A DNA stretch of 36,668 bases from NCBI GenBank assembly GCA_028277965.1, contig JANQFF010000267.1, positions 1 to 36,668 on the forward strand, read 5' to 3'. Each line of letters begins with the position of its first letter. The stretch's first letter is position 1. A program made the translations under genes and the position numbers. The notes beneath the pieces are model-generated. The model searched no databases. It saw nothing but the letters and a program-made list of their open reading frames with translations, and was not told the origin of the DNA. Positions 25,241 through 32,670 of the stretch are shown here, piece after piece. This DNA is from Pseudomonadales bacterium. Its GTDB lineage: Bacteria; Pseudomonadota; Gammaproteobacteria; Pseudomonadales; Azotimanducaceae.

Positions 25241-26401
25241 ATGGAAATCCAGACGCACGGTGAGCAGACAGAGAATGGTTGGTGGCGGGACGTCGACGGC
25301 TTTGTTGGCCCGATCCAGCCGGGGCTTGGCCCGCGTACGGATCCCATGGGTGAGTTTCCAACCGGCCCGGACATTGGTAGCCGACTGCCGGACGTTCGCG
25401 CGATGGACGTGGATGGCAATCCTTTCGATCTTCACAGGGATCGAGGCGCTGCACCGGCGATTGTGGTGTTCTTCCGCTCAGCGGTCTGGTGACCGCCATG
25501 CCGCACGCAGCTCGTGCAGCTGCAGAGTGGGATCGAAGCAATCAGGGCGAACGGCGTGAAGCTGTATGCGCTGTCTTACGACGAGCCTGATGCGCTCAGA
25601 GATTTTCGCGATGTGTATGGAATCGACTACACATTTCTGTCAGACCCGGATTCTGAAGTCATCCGTCAGTTCGGTGTTCTCAATACGCTGATCCTGGAAG
25701 ACGATCACCCCTGGCACGGTATTCCCTTTCCGGGGACCTACGTGATCGACACGGATGGTGTCATCACACACAAGTTTTTCGAGAACAACCTGGCGTTGCG
25801 CGTGGGTCCGGATGTCCTGCTGCGTGCCATTGGCGGCGAGTCCCAGGAATCTATCGCGGCAGACGCAGAGTTGCCGGATGATGCTGGTCCTCTGGAACCC
25901 GAGGTCTATCTCGAGGGTGGCAGGCTCGCCACGGGGGTGATGTGCGACCTGGTAGCAGCTTTCGACGTCCCGGAAGGCAGGCATCTTTATGCGCAGCCTG
26001 CGCCGGAAGGGATGGTCAGTGTCGATCTCACGGTGGACGACAACCCCGGCCTCGTGGTTAAAAACATCCAGCGACCGGAAAGTGAGCCTCATCAGCTTGA
26101 AGGCACTGACGAGGTTTTTCAGGTGCACCATGGCAGGGTGGAGCTGCGTCTGCCGGTCACCGTCAATTCAGGGATGGTAAAACAGGCAACACACGGGGCG
26201 GTACAAATCAGCGGGCAGGTCGTCTGGCAGGCATGCGATGACGCGGTATGTGATGTGCCGCAGAAGCGGCGGTTTGAGCTTTCTGTGCCCATGGCAGCGG
26301 CGACACCGCCCGGAATGCTTGCGCCGAAGGACTACGACGGCATCTCCGCCAATGAGGCGGCGCACTTTCAGAAGATGAGAGAACGCCGGAATCGCAGCTA
26401 G
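25241..26401 (+). CDS. Selenocysteine-containing redoxin fused to a DsbD-N-like domain (TGA read as Sec84)
   Basis: A 386-residue protein if TGA 25490-25492 encodes selenocysteine. Residues 45-195 are an AhpC/TSA-type redoxin: PDVRAMDVDGNPFDL, VVFFRSAVW-U84-PP-C87-RTQL, KLYALSYDE, FLSDPDSEVIRQFGVLN and GIPFPGTYVIDTDG. Close relatives read FFRSADWCPxC, so the TGA replaces the nucleophilic Cys and leaves a U-x-x-C pair. Residues 221-351 resemble the DsbD N-terminal domain and end with WQACDDAVCDVP (Cys 332 and 337). There is no signal peptide. AGGA precedes ATG 25241. The frame continues without a stop for 302 codons, which argues against a recent nonsense mutation. A GTG inside the hairpin (25514) is not a sensible start, since it would drop the active site. 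It is coupled to the flavin oxidoreductase and probably reduces peroxides or disulfides. Confidence 0.85.
25490..25523 (+). promoter_or_regulatory. Candidate bacterial SECIS: UGA plus downstream hairpin
   Basis: After the TGA, a 14-base spacer leads to a stem GCAGCT (25507-25512) paired with AGCTGC (25518-25523), loop CGTGC. The loop starts 20 bases after the UGA and has G as its second base. This fits the published bacterial SECIS rule (loop 16-37 bases after UGA, G in the first two loop positions). A competing stem GCACG/CGTGC (25503-25507 and 25513-25517) is also possible. Confidence 0.6.
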
Positions 26402-26405
26402 CTAT

Positions 26406-26433
26406 CTCTGTAGGAGCGGCTTCAGCCGCGATT
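26406..26433 (+). repeat. REP-like repeat, complete 28-base copy
   Basis: The best copy in the window: CTCTGTAGGAGCGGC followed directly by TTCAGCCGCGATT. GCGGC and GCCGC form the stem around TTCA. It starts five bases after the selenoprotein stop and covers the stop of the convergent serine hydrolase (TCA at 26422-26424). Confidence 0.85.
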
Positions 26434-27525
26434 GGTCGTTGCGAGTTCCAGCAACCGTCGCGTAAACCCTTCCAGGTCCACCCGGCCATCACGGTTGATC
26501 TGTGTGGCCACGGTGATGTTCTGCTCCCTGTCGTGAATCACGTGGCTGCGGTAACCGACCCACATGCCCCCGTGGCTGACGAGCTTTCCGTGTTCCTCGA
26601 CAAACAGCCCGAATCCGTATCCCCGATCAGGGGTGTTCGGGTCGCGCCAGCCGCCATTGACCATCTGTTCAAAACCCGCCGGTGAGACCACCTCGCCATT
26701 CGCGAGCGCCGCGTAAAATCGCGCCAGCATCTGTGGTGTTGTGACAAGCCCTCCGCCGGTCCACTCAGAGCGTGGATCGAATTTCATGCGCCCGTCGTCT
26801 TTCAGATTTCGAGCACCTCCCTGATATCCGGCTGCGATATTGGGAAGTGCCGTTACGTTCTGCGGACGTACGTCGTTTAACTCCAACGGATCCAGAATGC
26901 GGCGCGACAGAAGGTCGAAGTACTCGCCACCACTCGCAGCCTCCAGCGCGCGGCCGAGCACGAGGTAACCGGCATCGGTATAGGCGAAACCCTCACCGGG
27001 TGCGAACAGCGGTTTGTCGGTCTTCGCGCGACTAATCAGTTCCTCCGGAGTGAAGTACGCAGACCCGCGACGAATCACCCGCCAGACCATCCCCAGGTTG
27101 AAGCGGATGGATCCGGGATAATCGCCCAGACCCGCCGAATGCGAGAGCAGGTGACGGACCTGTATGGTTTCCGCGTTTGGCAGGTCCGGAAACCATGAAG
27201 TGTCGCCAAGCCATTTCATTGCCGGGTCATCAAGGGCCATGACACCGTCTTCCACCAGCACCATGACAAGCGCAGCTGCAAAGGTCTTCCCTGTGCTGCC
27301 GCCTGGCATCCCAATGGTGTTGTCGAGCGGCAGATTGGCTTCGCGGTCGGCGAGACCCACGGCGGCGCTGACCATACGACCGTTAGGGTAGAGGATTGTC
27401 GCTCTTAACCCCTCCGCATCGAGTTCCGGGCGGGTTTCATCAAGGATGGCGGCAAGACCTGTCTCATCGACCCCAAACGCAGCCGTGCTCGTGAGGACGA
27501 GGACGATAGCGATCAGGTATTTCAT
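26422..27525 (-). CDS. Exported serine hydrolase, beta-lactamase/class C family (paralogue)
   Basis: A 367-residue periplasmic member of PF00144. The signal peptide is about residues 1-18 (MKYLIAIVLVLTSTAAFG). The nucleophile motif is S77-T-G-K80. The second motif is YTDAGYLVLG, and the third is SHGGMWVGYRS. It shares long blocks with the protein at 5791-6918 (MPGGSTGK, LVEDGV, ALxDP, PGEGxxYTDxGYLVLG, TEWTGGGL/SEWTGGGL), so the two are paralogues. Its last residues NRG and stop are supplied by a REP repeat, as in the paralogue. It is the last gene of the RidA/dihydroorotase operon and starts three bases after the DUF3089 stop. The substrate is unknown. Confidence 0.9.
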   Translation of the reverse strand: MKYLIAIVLVLTSTAAFGVDETGLAAILDETRPELDAEGLRATILYPNGRMVSAAVGLADREANLPLDNTIGMPGGSTGKTFAAALVMVLVEDGVMALDDPAMKWLGDTSWFPDLPNAETIQVRHLLSHSAGLGDYPGSIRFNLGMVWRVIRRGSAYFTPEELISRAKTDKPLFAPGEGFAYTDAGYLVLGRALEAASGGEYFDLLSRRILDPLELNDVRPQNVTALPNIAAGYQGGARNLKDDGRMKFDPRSEWTGGGLVTTPQMLARFYAALANGEVVSPAGFEQMVNGGWRDPNTPDRGYGFGLFVEEHGKLVSHGGMWVGYRSHVIHDREQNITVATQINRDGRVDLEGFTRRLLELATTNRG

Positions 27526-27528
27526 GGG

Positions 27529-28578
27529 TTATTTCGCCAGGTACGCCAGAGATCTTTGCATGGCGTTTTCGCGGATGTTCATGTGAAAGAAGCTGTAATC
27601 GTAGACATGATAGTTACCCGGTCCGAACATCATGTTCTGGTAACCGTCCGAGCGAACTTCCGTCACGATCAGACGCCCATCGATACACTGTGCGTCAGTG
27701 ATGCCTTTCTCGAGGACACCGCCGCCGGCTGTAAAGCTGACGGCCCCGAGATTGTGGTCAAACCCCGCGTAACTTCCGTCGTTTGTCCAGTTGAGCGGGT
27801 TTACGCAGATACTGGTACTTGTATCACCGAAGGCGGGTGCTTCGGGGCCAACGGCATTCCACGTGACCTGACACCCCGTTTGCTCCGCGTGATCGCAGAC
27901 CGGGATGCCGTTGCTGCCATCGAGGTTATACCCAACCGGGTAAGCCGCCACCATGAGGTCCTGGTAAGGCGCACCGTTGATGACTTCTTTCAGCAGCGTG
28001 TCCGCGTGCAGACCACCCTGGCTGTGACCGGCGAGAATGAAAGGCCGGTTATCGTTGTAGTGACCCATGTAATGGTCGAATGCGGCTTTCACGTCCTCGT
28101 ATGCATGGCGTATGGCCTGTGCCCCGTCAGCACCGTCGTCCATAAATGAGAACAACGTTGCCTGGCGGTAACGGGGAACGTAGATCCTGCAGCAGCTGTT
28201 GAAAACGCTTGCCTGGTTGCGCAGCACCTGGTCATCCGTGAAGGTGTTTGCCTCAATGTCGTCCAGCGGCTGATTCCAATGGTCAGCCTTGTAGTAAGTT
28301 GTCGGGTGAATGAAGAACACGTCCACAAGGGCGGTCGCCTGGTTGTCGAGATCGAGACCGTTTGGCGAAACGTCAGCGGGATCGTCCAGGTCCGGAAGGG
28401 CCGCCCAGTGATCAGGGTTGCTGTAGTCAGGCGCCGGATGCCGGGTGTCTTCCGCAAACGTGCTGTCAGGAGAGGTGCTCGCAAGCATGATCATGAACCC
28501 GATCGTATCCCGGAAAACGTACGCGGCGATGGCGAGCAGGGCAACAATCACAGCGATGACGATCAAGGCTTTCTTCAT
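27529..28578 (-). CDS. DUF3089 alpha/beta-hydrolase, membrane-anchored
   Basis: A 349-residue protein with an N-terminal membrane segment (about residues 4-24, ALIVIAVIVALLAIAAYVF) and an alpha/beta-hydrolase body in the periplasm. The DUF3089 hallmarks are VDVFFIHPTTYY near residue 85, RYRQATLFSF and the nucleophile elbow GHSQGG. A late FHMNIRENA probably carries the catalytic His. Six Cys suggest disulfides. It is probably a lipase or esterase. The ATG at 28578 overlaps the dihydroorotase stop (ATGA), so it is the third gene of the operon. Confidence 0.88.
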   Translation of the reverse strand: MKKALIVIAVIVALLAIAAYVFRDTIGFMIMLASTSPDSTFAEDTRHPAPDYSNPDHWAALPDLDDPADVSPNGLDLDNQATALVDVFFIHPTTYYKADHWNQPLDDIEANTFTDDQVLRNQASVFNSCCRIYVPRYRQATLFSFMDDGADGAQAIRHAYEDVKAAFDHYMGHYNDNRPFILAGHSQGGLHADTLLKEVINGAPYQDLMVAAYPVGYNLDGSNGIPVCDHAEQTGCQVTWNAVGPEAPAFGDTSTSICVNPLNWTNDGSYAGFDHNLGAVSFTAGGGVLEKGITDAQCIDGRLIVTEVRSDGYQNMMFGPGNYHVYDYSFFHMNIRENAMQRSLAYLAK

Positions 28579-29903
28579 GACAGATCCTGTCTGTTGAAGG
28601 TGAGCGGTTGGCCGAACGGGCCGTCCATCAGTTCACCCTCGCGGTAGCGCAGTTGTCCGTTGACGAACGTGTGAGTCACACTGTGAGTGAACGTGTGACC
28701 CGCAAACGGGCTCCATCCACACTTGCTTAACACCGGGGCGTCTGTTTCCGGCTTCTCTGCAACCAGGATAAGGTCGGCAAAGTACCCTTCCCGGAGATAC
28801 CCGCGTTCCTCAACCTGATAGAGAATTGCCGGGGCATGACAGATTTTGTGCACGACTTGAGTAACACTGAATGTGCCGTCGGCGACCCGGTCAAACAGTG
28901 AGATGACTGCGTGCTGCACCAATGGCAGCCCAGCAGGCGCACCGTCGTATTTACGCGCTTTTTCTTCGAGTGTGTGTGGTGCGTGGTCCGTCGCGATGAC
29001 GTCAATACGATCTTCCGCCACGGCCTGCAACAGGCGACGCCTGTCCGCGGGTGTTTTGATGGCCGGGTTGCACTTGATGTGTGATCCCCTGACCGGGTAA
29101 TCGTCCGAATCGAAAAACAGATGATGGACACAAGCCTCGGCTGTGATCTGTTTGCTCTCAATCGGCCCTGGTTCGAATAGCGCCATTTCGATCGCCGTTG
29201 TCAGATGCAGAACATGTAACTTGGTGCCGTATTTCTTCGCGAGACCAACCGCGAGAGAGCTCGATTTGTAGCAGGCTTCTTCCGATCGGATGTTCGGGTG
29301 TTCTGTTATGGGAATGTCCTCACCCCACTTTCCCCGCGCTGCTTCCTCCGCTGCAAGTATTGTGGGGGTGTCCTCGCAATGGGTTGCCACCAGCAAGGGC
29401 GTGGATGCGAAGATCCCTTCGAGCGTTTCCGTATTGTCCACCAGCATGTTGCCGGTGCTCGCGCCCATGAAGATCTTGATCCCACAGGTGAGGGTCGGAT
29501 CGACCGTCTTGATGTCTTCGAGATTGTCGTTTGTTGCCCCCAGGTAGAACGCATAGTTGGCCCAGGACTTCTGACTGGCGCGCTCCCTTTTGTTCAGGAG
29601 TTCGTCCTGGGTCACGGTGAGTGGATTGCAGTTGGGCATCTCCATGTAACTGGTGATGCCACCGGCGATGGCAGCCCGGGATTCCGTGCCGATGTCGGCT
29701 TTCCATTCGAATCCGGGTTCCCGAAAGTGCACCTGGTCGTCGATCATTCCCGGAATGAGATAGGCACCATCCGCGTCGATGACTTTGGCTCCCTCGGGTG
29801 GGGGGACGTTGATCCCGGCGATACGGTCACCATCGGTAGCAAGGTCTCCCTCGATCACCTGACCTTCGTTGACGATCCGGGCGTTGACGATGTGGTAGCT
29901 CAT
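28575..29903 (-). CDS. pyrC: Class I dihydroorotase-type amidohydrolase, Bacteroidetes-like subtype
   Basis: A 442-residue cyclic amidohydrolase that would convert carbamoyl-aspartate and dihydroorotate in pyrimidine synthesis. Motifs: GMIDDQVHFREPG (metal site and substrate Arg), GIKIFMGASTG (the Lys that is carboxylated), VATHCED, VLHLTTA and ATDHAPHTLEEK. The usual HxH reads QVH, so the first His ligand is replaced by Gln. I recall this QVH form from Bacteroidetes dihydroorotases, so it need not mean loss of activity. Typical gammaproteobacterial PyrC belongs to the shorter class II. The ATG overlaps the RidA stop by four bases. Context with RidA and two hydrolases leaves open a catabolic role on another cyclic amide. 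Confidence 0.82.
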   Translation of the reverse strand: MSYHIVNARIVNEGQVIEGDLATDGDRIAGINVPPPEGAKVIDADGAYLIPGMIDDQVHFREPGFEWKADIGTESRAAIAGGITSYMEMPNCNPLTVTQDELLNKRERASQKSWANYAFYLGATNDNLEDIKTVDPTLTCGIKIFMGASTGNMLVDNTETLEGIFASTPLLVATHCEDTPTILAAEEAARGKWGEDIPITEHPNIRSEEACYKSSSLAVGLAKKYGTKLHVLHLTTAIEMALFEPGPIESKQITAEACVHHLFFDSDDYPVRGSHIKCNPAIKTPADRRRLLQAVAEDRIDVIATDHAPHTLEEKARKYDGAPAGLPLVQHAVISLFDRVADGTFSVTQVVHKICHAPAILYQVEERGYLREGYFADLILVAEKPETDAPVLSKCGWSPFAGHTFTHSVTHTFVNGQLRYREGELMDGPFGQPLTFNRQDLS

Positions 29904-30373
29904 AGACGGATTTTGACCTGTGCTTCGATCTCAACAGGAACACCAAAAGGCAGCTCCGCCATGCCGACCGCGGAGCGGGTATGGGCGCCAACGTCCGGGC
30001 CAAACACCTCGAGGATCAGGTCCGAACATCCGTTGATGAGGGGTGGGGTCGCGTTGAATCCCGGGGCCAGGTTGACCATGCCGAAGACCTTCAGCCACGC
30101 TTCAACGCGGTCAAGGGAGCCAACCGCCTGATTGATGCTGGCAAAGAGGCCGAGGGCCACTTTACGCGCCGCTTCGTAAGCCTGTTCCGGACTGACGTCT
30201 GTCCCCACTTTGCCCAGGGGTTTTGCAACGCTGCCATCGGTTTCCGTCGGCACATGGCCCGACAGGTATAACGTCTGACCCTCAATGCGCGTCAGATCGA
30301 AAGGCAGGTTTGCTGTCTTCATGGGTTCGGGCAGTGTCAGGCCCAGATCGTTAAAACGGTCGTCTATGCTCAT
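29900..30373 (-). CDS. RidA/YjgF family enamine deaminase-like protein
   Basis: A 157-residue protein of the RidA family, longer form (about 150 residues rather than 130). Marks: LYLSGHVP near residue 36, QAYEAARKVALGLFASINQAVGSLD, and HTRSAVGMAELPFGVPVEIEAQVKI, which retains the Arg that binds the substrate carboxylate in RidA. It hydrolyses reactive enamine/imine intermediates. It is first in a four-gene operon. The sequence CAGGGGGAC lies upstream of ATG 30373. The 152-base gap to the divergent outer-membrane protein must hold both promoters; I see only a short ACATACATACATATA run there. Confidence 0.88.
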   Translation of the reverse strand: MSIDDRFNDLGLTLPEPMKTANLPFDLTRIEGQTLYLSGHVPTETDGSVAKPLGKVGTDVSPEQAYEAARKVALGLFASINQAVGSLDRVEAWLKVFGMVNLAPGFNATPPLINGCSDLILEVFGPDVGAHTRSAVGMAELPFGVPVEIEAQVKIRL

Positions 30374-30525
30374 ATGTGTCCCCCTGGAGTGCGCCGACCC
30401 GCCGTGCCAGATGTGGACTGGATCACGGTAGGGTGTACAGGTCTTTTCCTATAGTACGTCACAAGGGACATACATACATATACAGGGACTTTCCGACCTA
30501 GGAATTATTCATCGCGAGGTTAACG

Positions 30526-31275
30526 ATGAAGTCTGCCCTGTGGATTACCAGTTTTTGCCTCTGTTTGTCAGCGTCACCGCTCCGTGCGGACATGCTCTTT
30601 GGTGTGTACGCGGGAGCCGGTACCTGGCAGCAGGAATTCTCGGGAGACGTAACCTCGGGAGCGATCGTTGTCGATGTGGACGAGGATCTTGGCCTCGAAG
30701 ACGACAACACCAACCTCTTCTACGTAGCGGTTGAGCACGGTGTTCCCGTGCTGCCAAACATCCGAGCCCAGCACTTTGCGATCGACATCAATGCGGCAAA
30801 CGTGTTGTCTCGCACTATCGAGTTCAACGGCGAAACGTTTTTCATCGCTGATGCCCTGAACACCAACGTCGAGCTCTCGCAAACGGACGCGGTGCTCTAC
30901 TACGAACTCATGGACAACGTTGTTTCTTTCGATCTCGGTGTGGCGCTCAGCCATATGGATGGCACTATCGAGGTGGCAGGCACGAACGACACGTCCGTTG
31001 CGGATTTTGACGAGATCATTCCGATGGTCTACACGAGGTTTCGAACTGATCTGCCCCTGACCGGTCTCTGGCTCGGTGCGGAGGGTCAGGGCGTTTCCTA
31101 CGATGGCCACAGCCTCCTCGAACTGAATGCCCAGATCGGATGGGAAAGTGACACTGGATTTGGGCTCGAAGCAGGCTGGCGTACGGTCAGTCTCGAACTC
31201 GACACTTTTGACAGCGTGGACAATGCCGACTTCGAGGTGGAAGGCCCCTACGCATCGCTGAACTACCACTTCTAG
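30526..31275 (+). CDS. TIGR04219-type outer-membrane beta-barrel protein
   Basis: A 249-residue exported protein. The signal peptide is about residues 1-21 (SFCLCLSASPLRA). The mature start DMLFGVYAGAGTWQQEFSGD and the repeated amphipathic strands, ending in YASLNYHF with terminal Phe, match the TIGR04219 outer-membrane family found in gammaproteobacteria. The function is unknown. GAGG lies nine bases upstream of ATG 30526. It diverges from the RidA operon. Confidence 0.87.
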   Translation: MKSALWITSFCLCLSASPLRADMLFGVYAGAGTWQQEFSGDVTSGAIVVDVDEDLGLEDDNTNLFYVAVEHGVPVLPNIRAQHFAIDINAANVLSRTIEFNGETFFIADALNTNVELSQTDAVLYYELMDNVVSFDLGVALSHMDGTIEVAGTNDTSVADFDEIIPMVYTRFRTDLPLTGLWLGAEGQGVSYDGHSLLELNAQIGWESDTGFGLEAGWRTVSLELDTFDSVDNADFEVEGPYASLNYHF

Positions 31276-31284
31276 ATCAAGTAA

Positions 31285-31363
31285 CTCTGTAGGAGCGGCT
31301 GCAGCCGCGATTCTTCCGTCCGGCGCGCACGCCGGACCCGCGATTCTCCTATGATTCTCCTAT
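31285..31363 (+). repeat. REP-like repeat, hairpin and tandem 11-mer, composite
   Basis: A REP copy at 31285-31312 (GCGGCTGCAGCCGC core) is followed by the perfect hairpin GTCCGGCG-CGCA-CGCCGGAC (31318-31337). Two tandem copies of GATTCTCCTAT come next (31342-31352 and 31353-31363). The second copy runs into TATAAT (31361-31366), a consensus -10 box 30 bases before the next gene; no good -35 is visible. The block may terminate the OMP transcript and help start the next one. Confidence 0.75.
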
Positions 31364-31395
31364 AATGGCGCGATGATGCATCTGATCGTGGTCTG

Positions 31396-31815
31396 ATGAT
31401 GACCACACCGGAATCGGCGCAGGCTGTTCAGGCGGTCCTGGCATTGCCATTCCTGCTCATGGGGATCTCACACATCGTGCAGCCGAAGATGTGGACCGAC
31501 TTTTTCACCTACCTGCACGGGTTAGGGACAACTGGTGTCGTGTTCAGGACTTTTGCGCTGGAGTTGATTCCAGCAGCAGTCATTGTCGCTTTTCATTCTG
31601 TCTGGTCAGGTCCGGAAACAGTCATCTCTGTATATGGTGTGCTTCTTGGCTTGAAAATCGCCATAAGTCTCCTGGCCCCTTCGGTTGGTCTGCGATCGCT
31701 GGCCCTCGCCCAACGAAACCACAACGTGTCTTTTATTGGCGCTGGGGTATTCTTGATCGCTCTTAGCGCCATCTGTTTCTGGTCGATGTTTAACCAGGAG
31801 AGCTTGCCAGGCTAG
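31396..31815 (+). CDS. Small integral membrane protein, unknown
   Basis: A 139-residue protein with four hydrophobic segments at about residues 10-26, 48-66, 75-95 and 110-130, and short polar loops (QPKMWTDFFTYLHGLG). I recognise no family with confidence. Two adjacent ATGs (31396 and 31399) could start it, with no clear Shine-Dalgarno. A TATAAT box lies 30 bases upstream. The next gene follows after 23 bases. Confidence 0.7.
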   Translation: MMTTPESAQAVQAVLALPFLLMGISHIVQPKMWTDFFTYLHGLGTTGVVFRTFALELIPAAVIVAFHSVWSGPETVISVYGVLLGLKIAISLLAPSVGLRSLALAQRNHNVSFIGAGVFLIALSAICFWSMFNQESLPG

Positions 31816-31838
31816 ATGACACCTGAGGAGGTTAAATC

Positions 31839-32153
31839 ATGGTCAGACGGCTGATCCTCGTTCTCTTCGCGGTTTGTTCGGCCCATACGGTTGCCAACCC
31901 CGAATACGCTGCCAGACACGGAGTCGAAGGGCTCTGGACTTATCAGGACGCCTCGAAACTCCCGGAAGACTGCACAAAACTCGATGATCGGTCTTTTGCC
32001 CATATCACCGAGAAGCGGAGGCAGGCATCGCTGCTGGAAGAGCGATTCGCGCATCATATTCGGGCTGCACATCAGCTGGGGGCAAACTACGCCGTCTCGA
32101 AGCCCGACTACAGTTTTGTTGAGTACTACACATGCCAGAAGAGCGGACAATGA
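31839..32153 (+). CDS. Small secreted protein, unknown
   Basis: A 104-residue protein with a signal peptide (about residues 1-19, LILVLFAVCSAHTVA then NPEYAARHG). The mature part is short, helical and charged, with two Cys (EDCTK and YTCQK) that could form one disulfide. A strong Shine-Dalgarno (GAGGAGG) precedes ATG 31839, the best support that it is real. No family recognised. A longer open frame overlaps it out of phase from 31891 but its first 100 codons are unlike a protein. Confidence 0.68.
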   Translation: MVRRLILVLFAVCSAHTVANPEYAARHGVEGLWTYQDASKLPEDCTKLDDRSFAHITEKRRQASLLEERFAHHIRAAHQLGANYAVSKPDYSFVEYYTCQKSGQ

Positions 32154-32196
32154 CTGCGACGGATACGCACGTTCTCGTTCGACGGACGGAACTCGA

Positions 32197-32661
32197 ATGA
32201 ACTGGGATGCTGTGGGCGCCATAGCTGAGACACTTGGAGCGGTTGGCGTCATCGCCACGCTCCTCTACTTAACAACCCAGATCAGGCACAACACCAAGGC
32301 GTTGAGGGTATCCGCATTCCACGCAAGCACGCAGTCGCTCGTCGGCGAGAACGATTTGCTAGCCGCTAACGGTGAACTCGCCGACATTGTTCAGAGGGCG
32401 CTGGCTGGTGAGTCGCTGAGCCCAACTGAACAGCTACGTTTCGATTTTGCGCTCACATCGAACTTTCGAAGCCTGGAAGAGGGATTCTACCTGCGTGATG
32501 AAGAACTCCTCGATCCGCGGCTGTGGCGTCGGATCGATGTTTCGCTGAACCGGCTTGTTAGACTGAAGGCCGTGCAGGACTACTGGTCACGCGAAGACTT
32601 CGGATATGACGAGGGCTTCAAGGCTTACGTTGACGCAAAGATCGCGGAGTTGAGTGAGTAA
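32197..32661 (+). CDS. Membrane-anchored protein of unknown function
   Basis: A 154-residue protein that starts at ATG 32197. One membrane helix lies at about residues 6-25 (VGAIAETLGAVGVIATLLYL) followed by TTQIRHNTKALRVSAF. The rest is helical and charged, with LRFDFALTSNFRSLEEGFYL and a late YWSREDFGYDEGFKAYVD. This N-terminal plan (xxWxAVGAIAExxGAxGVIATLxYLxxQIRxN) recurs in many uncharacterised proteobacterial proteins. The open frame extends upstream to 31891, but that part overlaps the secreted-protein gene. Confidence 0.75.
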   Translation: MNWDAVGAIAETLGAVGVIATLLYLTTQIRHNTKALRVSAFHASTQSLVGENDLLAANGELADIVQRALAGESLSPTEQLRFDFALTSNFRSLEEGFYLRDEELLDPRLWRRIDVSLNRLVRLKAVQDYWSREDFGYDEGFKAYVDAKIAELSE

Positions 32662-32670
32662 GCCGCAGAT

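Noticed and set aside
25490..25492. Simple nonsense mutation (pseudogene) in the redoxin
   Set aside because: The stop is a TGA exactly on the catalytic Cys and the 302 codons after it show no decay. It remains the main alternative.
25514..26401. Separate 295-residue gene starting at GTG 25514
   Set aside because: It starts inside the hairpin, lacks a Shine-Dalgarno and lacks the redoxin active site, which is just upstream in the same frame.
29298..30131. 277-residue plus-strand frame
   Set aside because: Antisense shadow of the dihydroorotase and RidA genes.
31891..32196. Upstream part of the frame that ends at 32661
   Set aside because: Out of phase with the secreted-protein gene, with Ser/Arg/Thr-rich composition typical of a wrong frame; the membrane helix begins after ATG 32197.
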